Of a stretch of 64,000 bases of DNA, positions 55,804-64,000 are shown piece by piece (within the stretch, counting starts at the first letter, position 1; the number at the start of each line of letters is the position of its first letter). Source of the DNA: Spirometra erinaceieuropaei (taxonomy: Eukaryota > Platyhelminthes > Cestoda > Diphyllobothriidea > Diphyllobothriidae). The translations under genes were made by a program, and so were the position numbers. Location: contig CACRXP010000153.1 of the NCBI GenBank assembly GCA_902702965.1, positions 549,408-613,407 of the forward strand, in the 5' to 3' direction. The notes beneath the pieces were generated by a model. It did no database searches, was not told where the DNA came from, and was given only the letters and a program-made list of their open reading frames with translations.

Positions 55804-56740
55804 TCATTGCTGACATTCTTTGTAGTGAGCATCCAGCAGACCCCTTTTCAGAAATGAGTAATATTCAGTAGGAGGCGCCTTTAGAAATCCCGACAATATG
55901 GTATCCACGCCTTTTTACAGCACGTGCAGTAACATTTGCAGATGTAGAGCAAAACCGACGGGAGGACAGTCCAATCATATTCGTCGTGTTGGTGTCCTTT
56001 CCCCGATAAGTTATATCGAGACTGGCCTATAATGTCGTCGGAAAGATCAACCAAGTATCCGATTGTATACCGCAGGTTATAAATCATTTGTAATCGTTGT
56101 TCCTAATATAAAACCAAGAAAATTTTTATAATGTATGTGTGTGCTTTATACCAAGTACTATTAAGATAAAATATAACAGGAAAGCGTTTTATGCTTGCTA
56201 TCTTGCCTGCATTCCGTTATGTAATTTGGCTTAAGGAAATACTGATCGGCATATGTATTGTCGGTATTTTGCGGGTGCTGCGTCCCAAAAGAATGTGCAA
56301 TCAAAATGCAGGGATGTCCGGTCTACGATAGCTTTGATTTTTAAACGCCAATTAACTTGAAGAAAAACTTTTGCAAAACTTAAACTTCAAGCCCTGTGTA
56401 CCAAATAACCAGCGACTTCGTCGAGGGTAATGACGTAGCCATTTCATGGACATTTGTGTATTTCTTGGAGTAGAGATGTTCGAGGAATTAATAAAATGAA
56501 AAAGAACAAATGATTTCTTTCGAGTTTGTGACTGCCACTGAAATGCTAGTCACTCAGTCAGTTCACATTAAACACATTGTCTTGTAATAAAATGTGCAAA
56601 TTCAAGTCATCCCTAAAGCCTCCTATACTATGTCTTTTATGGATTAATGCATTGTGTAAATGTGAAGTGCTTATTACTGTATATAAAAAACAGGTTTCAG
56701 AGCAATACGGCAAAATGCGAAACATTATCAAATGATTCAT
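55804..56740 (-). pseudogene. Secreted cysteine protein family member 7 (pseudogene)
   Basis: On the minus strand, exon 1 is 56740-56677 (64 nt), exon 2 is 56463-56207 (257 nt) and exon 3 is 56102-55804 (299 nt). Exon 1 encodes MNHLIMFRILPYCSETCFLYT; its donor has lost the initial G (ACAG|TAATAA). Exon 2 has three stops (TGA, TGA, TAA) but retains HKCP, TLDEVAGYLVHRA, LHFDCTFFWDAAPAKYRQY and a CAG|GCAAGA donor, a GC-AG type intron end. Exon 3 starts after ATATTAG, carries net deletions and shifts, and keeps DITYRGKD, MIGLSSRRFC and the ending DAHYKECQQ-TGA. It is closest to member 6 (shared LHFDCTF, APAKY, HYKEC). Confidence 0.78.
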
Positions 56741-56759
56741 TCCTTTGCCCGACCAACGT

Positions 56760-59700
56760 GTATTTCCAATTAATGTTATTGCAGCCTAAGTAACATACAA
56801 GGCGATTAGCTAAACTGCCGTACGATCATTGACCAGGCGAGTTAACAGGGGTGCCGGTCATGAAAAGTCTGCTAATAGAACTCTGCCCCTCTGTGTTCTA
56901 AAGTCCACTATGAAATTACTGCAAATGATTACAAACACTGCTCTCACGGCTTCTGACAGTCAGTTAAATGGCCATATTTTATTTGCGATTTTTATAAGAG
57001 GCAAACAACAGCCTGTTCGACGCATTAGAAACTGCACTTCATTTTCACATAAACTACGCAGTTTATAATAAAAAGCAACTGCTGATATCTTCTACGGAAT
57101 GGAAAAAAATAACCCACCTTATGTGCGTTGATTGTCCTCCTAGGAGCTGGCCCACACAGGTCCAAGAAATTTAAGCAGTTCCCAAGAACTCGTCGACCTC
57201 GATTTATTGGACACAGCCAATACGGGCGAGAGCTACAACTACGTATTTCTCAAACGAGGCTACCTATAGGTCCTGTCCACAGATAATCATCAGTAGTTGT
57301 TCGCATATAAAAATCTGTGCAGTTTTAAAAATCAGATATTAATTTTTTCGGTAAAACAAACGTATGTTTATTTAAACATTGGTTTTGTAATCATCCAACT
57401 TAATCGAAAAAGCCACATTTTGTTTTGGACATATTTTCCTGTATTTTGAATGGTTGCCTTTGCTGCTACTGGCTGTTAGCAGATGATGAAATAACGCCGA
57501 AAAGATAACAGTCATTGACAAGTAATTCAAGGAGTTTCTGCTGAACGGTAAAACGAAGCATGGGTATGCCACTACTTTTGGGGAATGAAATAGGCGTAAA
57601 AATGTCTTCTCGGTTCTGTCTATTTCAAATGTTTGCGTTTTGAGTTGGAAACTGTTAGACGCCTTGCAAAAGCCACAAACAATTTCAGACGACGTTCTGC
57701 GCCCGCGGATTCTGGAGATCCAGCAGGGAGGTCAACGTACCGGTGTTACCTGACCGTTCACGGATATGGAATGTTGTCAAATCTTGTCTTTCAATAAGGG
57801 TGTAGGCCATCAAAAACACAAGGAATTGAAGGTGGTGGGATATTTATGTGCAGTAGTGGCATATAAGGTTAGAATCCGCAGAACCCATCGATATAGACCA
57901 TCGAAGTTCTCTGAGTTGAAATGTGTCAACAAGGATTAATTAAAGAGAAGTGTAAGGTATACGGGGCTCCAATGTCATTGATTGTAAATTATAAACCGAA
58001 ACCGTACACAGATAAGACAAATGCATGATCAGCTGTGCAAAATTCTTGTCCTGACAGTGCTGACCGATTTTGAATAACGATATGTGATCGCCAACCCAAG
58101 AGGCCTATTAGCCTGACGCTTTGGATTATATCAATTGTTTTTGAGTACGACAGAGGCACAAGGGGCGAATTATGCAAAGAACAGAGTTGTCACACCCCAT
58201 ACACCAGCTATAATTGACAACTCCCCCATTTGTAATGGCCGAGTAGTATTTTATGATACGATTCTCTGCTGGTCTGCGCTGGAGTCGTTAATAAGTGAAA
58301 TGGGTAACAATCGGGAGAGGGCACCCAAAAAAATACTGCCGGCCAAAGCAGCGATCCTATCGCAACTGTCCTAAGCTATGCAGCCATTGACTGAGCCGCA
58401 CACTGGCGACTGCGTTAGCTCCCGACCTCTGGAAATAATGGTAAAAATTGATAATCCAAGCTCTCGGTCAACGGCCATTGTAGTGCAATTGTCCGTAGGT
58501 AAGCTACTATAGAATAATCCGCATAGGGACCACTGCGGTCGCTTGTCAGCAGTGGAAGCTTATATTAAGGTTGTTTAACGTAGAGTGGGTCTAAGGCGAT
58601 CTTTTCTCAACTTTCCTAAGGTATGCAAGGGTAGATTAAGCCGCAACCGCACTACTGCTGTCACTATTCAGTCGTGTAAGCGTGGCTCAAGGTTAACTTA
58701 CTACGGCTCGGTCTGCAGCGGTTGCATCTCAACTGTTGGAGACTTCGATAACCTAAGTGAGGCAACATGGGCACCGCAGATCAGATAACATTGAGGTTGC
58801 ATGAAACAACAAATATGTAGAGCCGTAACCTACTCAAATAGGCATAGCATGTATTATGTCTAGGCAACGGATATTTGGGTGCCCTCTTCCGATTGTTACC
58901 GTGAAATTTAATCACCGTTGTAGATGTCTACCATTATCATTGCTCGCCAATCTGACTCACTGTCGCTGGAGCCGTCAGTTGTCCGGGCCATTCTGCGGGA
59001 CAACGTACCTTATTATGACAAAATCTCTTGAAGGCAATCTTGGAATACTAAACTTTCAAAACACCATATCGTGCAAAATCAATCTCTATTGACAGAAATA
59101 ATGTTCGACTCTATGAAATGGTTATTGGTTGTTGAATCTGTTTAACTCATCATCCGTGTTGATAATATTTGCTCATGTTTGCACGTGTACGAAAAAGCGC
59201 TCATGCCTTTTGATCGCGCCAGGCTAGTGGACGCTTCGTCTTGTTACAAGTCCTTGCTCATTTATATGTACACTAATTTCCTTCGTGGTCTATGTTTCTG
59301 TCCTTATTTACTAAGGAGTGTTACTGTCGACCGATGCTCGTCAGTGAAGTCGCAAATCAACGAAAAAACTGTTGATCAGGTACTACAAGAAAGGATGTAA
59401 AATATGCCGCATTAAACAATGATAGATTCCTTAGGTTGCTTAACAACGCCAGCTTGTCTCGACAGACTAATTTGACACGAGCTCTTTTAGGATCCACGTA
59501 TTCTAGCTCAAATTATACATTAATTTTAAGCGCTTTCATTACTTTGGCTTGCTTCCGTGAACTGATTTGATAACCGTAACCACCAACCTTGCCCATTGGG
59601 AAGAAAAACGTATTTCCATCAACTTTCTGTAGCGAGACTGAAAAGCCCATTTCGATGAATTTACTGCACGTTTGTGCGATGGTCCACTCATAAATAAAAA

Positions 59701-60460
59701 AGACAGACAAACATGTGTTTTTTAAGAAAATCTACCTCACAAGTGTCTTACAATTATTAGGGGTAAATTAGACGACGACAAAATGTGAGGTAAAAGATGC
59801 AATAATTTGAAAAACATGCGCGCCCGCTAAGGTAGCAAATCAGCTCTCAGGCCTTGCATTTTGGTCGATTTTCAATCAATAGAATTTTAAAGGAGATTAC
59901 GTGAAATGAATTGATCAAAATACAACCTAGCGACAACTTTTCGAGTTGTTCAAAGGTTTTTTGGGACACGTCAGACATCCAATAACCGCTGTGGTTTGAC
60001 ACCAGTGCAGGCATGTTATTACAGGCGGTCATTGACCGATCTCAGATAAACATGGGACTAATTGATGAGATTTGCAATGTCAAGTGTGATGATGTCCGAA
60101 TCATGTAAGAACCACTTAAGATCAACAATTGATATGCATGAATTTTTCCGTCTGATTTTCAGTTATGTTAAAAATGTAAATGTCTTATAATAAAAACAAA
60201 CAGAATCTATGCTGTCATTAAATACAGTCACTAAATGCATTCGAATAAATAAGTGGTTAACAGTTATTTGTAAAAATGACCAAAAAGTGTGCAACATGGT
60301 TTAACGATTACGGTCTTTGCAGGCGAAAAAAGTGTATTCAAGAGCCAGGATGAATTCACACCTGATATATTTTGGAAACGATGTTATGCGATGACCAGTA
60401 CAATAATTCTACTTAAGTAATTCAGAGTTTTAGCGGACATCTTTTAAAGCCGGACGTTCA
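56760..60460. other. Non-coding stretch
   Basis: No supported gene. A fragment at about 58105-58140 (minus) resembles the end of the hammerhead-like PLE tail (CGTCAGGCTAATAGG). Minus frames at 59513-59710 and 59847-60032 are protein-like but short and unlinked. A short block at 59816-59870 resembles 47948-48000. Confidence 0.4.
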
Positions 60461-60464
60461 TACC

Positions 60465-61130
60465 TGCAGCGTAGGTGGCTTATGTCATGAAATATTAACC
60501 AAAATTCAGAAATGTGTTTATATTTCTAAAATAATAATCAAGTAGTTTTGCAAAACTAATCAATATCCAGCATAATTCTATAATAAATCAGCTGCTCCAT
60601 GATGCAGGCTTTCAACCGAACCTATTTTTCCTGAAATATATGACCCTTTTGTATTTTTCTCTTAATACCGTCGATAAATGCGTAGTTTTCCGCACACAGA
60701 AAATATACGGCTTGTAGTTTGCGAAACGTGAATGCACGGATAACGTCAGGTCGGGCTGAAAATTATTCATGAGCAGGAAATATTTTAAAAACTGAGTTAT
60801 ATCCTTCCTTCGATTGTAGAATTAAAAGAATACTTAAGTTTCTACTGAATGAAAAATTGAATATTTTATGTGGGTTTTTCAAGAAATGTAATTGAATATT
60901 TAAAGGTATTAACAAACATTAAGACAAACGTATGCCAATTAAACAGTCATTTTTGCACAGCATATTTTTGCATGCTGACGGAAGGAAGTCCATTAGAAAA
61001 CCGACATCCTGAAGTTATCGATGTATTATAGAAATATGCTGGATCGTGAATAGTCCTACAACCTTACTTAATTAATCATTTCGAAAAGAAAACGCATCTC
61101 GAGATTTCGGTTGACATTTCATGAATAAGC
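60465..61130. mobile_element. Foldback (long inverted repeat) element, copy C
   Basis: The left arm begins GTGGCTTATGTCATGAAATA and includes AATATCCAGCATAATTCTATAATAA; the right arm, inverted, reads GAGCTTATTCATGAAATGTC and GATCCAGCATATTTCTATAATA. Arms are about 170-190 bp and the whole element about 660 bp, shorter than copies A and B because of a smaller centre. No transposase frame. Confidence 0.7.
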
Positions 61131-62340
61131 TCACTTTTGTACATTGATGTCAAAATATATGTTATTGCCATTCCGTGAATCTGTTTTGAGTGCATGTACT
61201 TGTACCAAGTAGTCTGCGATAAATCTCAAAAGAATGCCATTAAATTTTGAAACCCGCTAGTTACAAGGGCCAATTACTTATCGGACGGCATAAGTTCCTG
61301 ACATCTAATTCACACAGTGCTGAAAGCTTCATTAACTTTTTTCTGATGTATTAAGAACACAATTGAGAGGCATATTTTTCCTCACTGTATGTTCGTGCGC
61401 ACATAACTCTAAGTATATTTTTTGACCACATGCAAAAAATGTTCTCTCTTGTACTCATCCGTTATTAAATCACATCTTTAAATGCTAAAGATAAACCCCT
61501 TTCATTAGAAATCCCGATTAATTACGTCTATGGTTCATAGATCGCATTCATCACGCCACAGCCCATATCCTCGATCCTCGACGGAAGTTTAAGGTTTTTT
61601 ACTCGCTTCGCGTGACAAGAATATGTGCTAAGGAACGACATCGCTTTAAAGTTAAGCGAACTCAGTCTTGCTGACCTAAGAGATTGGCTTATCTAGAGTT
61701 TTGTCAACCCAAAAATGCACTTACTTGCATTTCCAAAAATTAGCTGGTCACCACGCAGATCATGGGCTCTTTGTGTGCATCCCATAAACATCAAACAACC
61801 CCGTCATATGCTTTCTTTTCACCATGTCATAATGACATTGCTGAATTCAATGTTTTCTAAGACTGAAAATTAGTTTATTTATATAGCCAAACTACTTACC
61901 ACACTAGATGCTTTCTGATGTTAGGAGGTATCGCTATGACTCAAGAAACAAATGACTGTCGACATGTGGTCTGCGCTGCATGCCTGAAAGAAAGATCTCA
62001 CAGGCTCGAAAGTAAGATACTTGTAACAAACAAACTAACACTACCTCTAAATTGCGATGATGTATGGGTAACATGGCCAGCTAGATCCCCAAATCACGTC
62101 CTGATTATGAAAATAATTCATGGCAAATAAGAACTCCACTGAGACCTTACTTTCTGGTCGGTCCACTCAAACAGTTTGATTGCATTCATGTAATGCGTAT
62201 TTACCTAAAACTAACTGCGAATTTAAGCGTAAAGACTGGACTTTTGAAAATTCCCCTCAATCCTTCAGCCCGCCAAAGCAATAGGCGCTGTGAGTTTAAA
62301 TAAAGCAATTATTAATAGAAATCTAAAAAAATTAAATCAA
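61131..62340. other. Non-coding stretch
   Basis: No gene recognised; a 70-codon frame at 61918-62130 has no motif. Confidence 0.4.
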
Positions 62341-62347
62341 AACCGCG

Positions 62348-62353
62348 TTTATT
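62348..62353 (-). promoter_or_regulatory. Polyadenylation signal AATAAA (minus)
   Basis: On the minus strand, 58 nt after the stop of family member 8. Confidence 0.55.
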
Positions 62354-62410
62354 CGTCTTCACTAGCAAATCCTCCATTTCGTGGTTTTTGGTGTTTCATT
62401 ATAGCTCCAG

Positions 62411-63073
62411 TCACTGGCGACAGTCTCTTTGCTGAACATCAAAAAGGCCTCTCTTGATATACGCATATAATTGTCTAGCATTCATTTTCATGTGGTTTAA
62501 TAATAAGGAGTCGGTGGACATATAAGGACATGTTGTATCCTGTGCCAATGTACCGCAGAGATCAAGCGAGGACAGTTGAATAAAATGTGGCGGGTGGTTT
62601 TCTTTATTCCAGTAGGTAAAATCAACAGTTGCTTTTAGCACTAGATTCTGCAGAACAACCGACAAATGTCCGAAGTCACTGCAGTGGTTATCAAAGTCAT
62701 TCCCATTTGCCTGCTAATTTAAAAGATACATACAGATTATGAAAGTCTGTGGGGCAAGCAACATGGGCAAGTTATCGCCGGCGAGTTTGACATATGATAT
62801 TTCATGTATATCTTACATTCTGCATTGCATAAACCACGGCTGTTAGAGGTTGACATAGGCACGTGAATTGCATATAGTTTGCAGGAGGTATGTCCCGGAA
62901 AAATGTGCAGCTGAAAATTAAAGATTTTTGATTGAATGTCATTTCGAAGTCTATACGAGCTGTTCCAATCAGTAGCATATCCTTAAAACTGTGGCGAAAC
63001 GCCTGTTGTACGAGGTATTTAGTGAGATTATGGAGAATAATGTAATCGCCATCCCAAGGACATTTTGGTATTC
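62411..63073 (-). CDS. Secreted cysteine protein family member 8 (exons 2 and 3 open)
   Basis: On the minus strand, exon 2 is 63073-62817 (257 nt) after an acceptor CCCTAG. It reads IPKCPWDGDYIILHNLTKYL, LIFSCTFFRDIPPANYMQFT and is followed by AAT|GTAAGA. Exon 3 is 62713-62411 (303 nt) after AAATTAG, open to its stop, with VLKATVDFTYWNKENHPPHF, SLDLCGTLAQD, TTCPYMSTD and the ending RDCRQ. Both match member 1 in exact length, and Cys26, 77, 93, 160, 169 and 205 are all present, with extra Cys at 95 and about 118. Introns have GT-AG ends. No convincing signal exon was found: a 64-nt exon-1-like remnant with ACG for ATG and an internal TAG may lie immediately upstream (63150-63087), leaving only 13 nt before exon 2. 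It may use another first exon or be newly dead. Confidence 0.68.
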
Positions 63074-63299
63074 CTAGGGATAAAACGGTTAATGAAATTA
63101 CAACAGTTGAAATTATTTAATGCCTATTTCTGTGGAAACGACCGATACGTAAATGATAATGAATGTATCCAGTGACAAACAACTCGCGCATTGTTTGTAT
63201 GAAAATATTCAGCGGTTTAATGACTAAAAGTTGCAAGACAAGGGAGTTGGAACTTATGAAGTGTGAACATACTTCCGTTTATCAAAATATGCGTAGGTT

Positions 63300-63470
63300 G
63301 CGTAGTTACAGTATTTAAGCTAACCGATGAAATGTCAACTGAAATCCTGAACTGTGTTTTCTTTTCGAAATGACAAAGTAAGTAGTTTTGTAGAAATATT
63401 CATCATCAAGCATGCTTTTATAATAAAGCAGCTTTCTCAGGATGCCGGCGTTTAAACGCAACCCTTTCCA
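63300..63470 (-). repeat. Foldback element, single arm
   Basis: GATGAAATGTCAACTGAAAT, GTTTTCTTTTCGAAATGAC and AAGCATGCTTTTATAATAA match the foldback arms at 60.5 and 61.1 kb. An ORF reads through it by chance (63315-63587). Confidence 0.55.
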
Positions 63471-63608
63471 TTTGCAAGCAGAAACTATACTGTCCAAATG
63501 ATGACTCCTTAATCTATTTGCATTTGTACTATTGATTTGCGATGCTGTTATATATCCAATGGTATTTTTTGAAGAAAACGCACACAAATATTCAGTTATT
63601 TATATAAT

Positions 63609-63905
63609 GTTAGGGGGCGCTCACTGATCGTTCTTACGGAACTCACTTGTCCCGTTGTGCCTTAAGGGCTCTCTCTCGAGCCCAACCAGCAGCCGCACAG
63701 CGGCGCATGATACATAGGCAGAATAACATTACCGACAAAGACAAGGGAGACTGGAATGGCCATTTCTGGCTTATTAGCCGTCGTCAGCCAGCCATACCCA
63801 AGCCTGAAGTGTGGAACACCCGAGCCTCGAACTCGCGACCTGTTGGTTTAGAAGTCAACGCCTCTACTCACCGGGCCACGAGCCCGTTGCCTTGTCGGTT
63901 TTCGA
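63609..63905 (-). mobile_element. tRNA-derived SINE (minus), complete
   Basis: On the minus strand the head GGCTCGTGGCCCGGTGAGTAG (A box) and CGAGTTCGAGGCTCG (B box) precede GGCTGACGACGGCTAATAAG, CAGAAATGGCCATTCC and TCTCCCTTGTCTTTGTCGGT, shared with the SINE at 31.9 kb. A 3' half follows (GGTTGGGCTCGAGAGAGAGC, AGCGCCCCCTAACA) that is missing from the 31.9-kb copy. A 92-codon plus-strand frame across it is spurious. Confidence 0.82.
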
Positions 63906-63920
63906 TCGGGAATATACAGT

Positions 63921-64000
63921 GGTAGGGGGCGCTCACCGATCGTTCATACGGAACTCACTCGTTCCGTTGTGCCTTAAGAGCTCTCTCTCGAGCCCAACCA
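63921..64000 (-). mobile_element. Second SINE copy in tandem, 3' end only
   Basis: GGTAGGGGGCGCTCACCGAT to the window edge repeats 63609-63690 nearly exactly, so another minus-strand SINE begins here and runs past the window. Confidence 0.8.

Noticed and set aside
58105..58140. Another hammerhead-like site (minus)
   Set aside because: Only the 3' suffix resembles the PLE-tail motif; the CTGANGA box and hairpin are missing.
1..64000. CRISPR arrays, operons, rRNA or prokaryotic features
   Set aside because: No regularly spaced short repeats, no ribosome-binding-site-led gene strings; the window is clearly eukaryotic with GT-AG introns.

Overview
The window looks like intron-containing, AT-rich metazoan nuclear DNA with very dense retroelement debris. 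Three things point to a flatworm, most likely a diphyllobothriidean tapeworm (Schistocephalus/Spirometra/Dibothriocephalus type): an RTE-type reverse transcriptase tail followed by a run of C2H2 zinc fingers (33.6-35.4 kb, minus strand), several GIY-YIG Penelope-like elements (PLEs), and CR1/Jockey-like LINEs. The lineage is inferred from remembered protein families and was not tested by a search. There is no bacterial operon, rRNA gene or CRISPR array.

The most interesting content is a dispersed family of small secreted-protein genes that I do not recognise. Eight copies or remnants lie at about 14.4-15.5 kb (+), 16.4-17.3 kb (+), 24.7-25.3 kb (-), 32.3-32.6 kb (-), 42.8-44.3 kb (+), 50.4-51.3 kb (+), 55.8-56.7 kb (-) and 62.4-63.1 kb (-). 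The basic gene has three exons of 64, 257 and 303 nt (phase 1, then phase 0) and encodes 207 aa: a signal-peptide exon ending in a Cys-Cys motif, then a domain with cysteines at residues 26, 77, 93, 160, 169 and 205. Two copies (14.4 kb and 42.8 kb) are complete. Exons 2 and 3 are open in the 62-63 kb copy. The other five are pseudogenes with nonsense codons, lost start codons or mutated splice sites, yet they nearly always keep the exon lengths. The two complete copies share a TATA-type core promoter about 35 bp before the ATG.

Layout: 0-0.4 kb PLE fragment cut by a foldback terminal repeat; 1.1-2.1 kb foldback element; 4-14 kb mostly non-coding, with decayed Tc1 and mariner-like transposase tails and interspersed repeats; 14.4-17.4 kb two family genes; 18.0-19.6 kb interspersed repeat and foldback element; 21.3-22.1 kb PLE endonuclease domain; 22.4-23.9 kb rearranged LINE; 24.6-25.4 kb family pseudogene; 26.0-29.1 kb LINE with ORF1, endonuclease and RT; 31.9 kb tRNA-derived SINE; 32.3-32.8 kb family exon beside a transposase-like fragment; 32.8-35.4 kb GC-rich RTE/zinc-finger element; 35.7-37.4 kb LTR gag fragment joined to a PLE; 40 kb PLE tail with hammerhead-like motifs; 42.8-44.4 kb intact family gene; 46.0-46.7 kb head-to-head PLE tails; 50.2-51.3 kb family pseudogene; 51.9-53.9 kb near-full-length dead PLE with flanking repeats; 55.8-56.8 kb family pseudogene; 60.5-61.1 kb foldback element; 62.3-63.1 kb family gene; 63.6-64.0 kb tandem tRNA-SINEs.

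All mobile elements appear dead (stops, frameshifts, truncation). The only plausible live host genes are the intact secreted-family members, plus a few unassigned candidate exons listed at low confidence.
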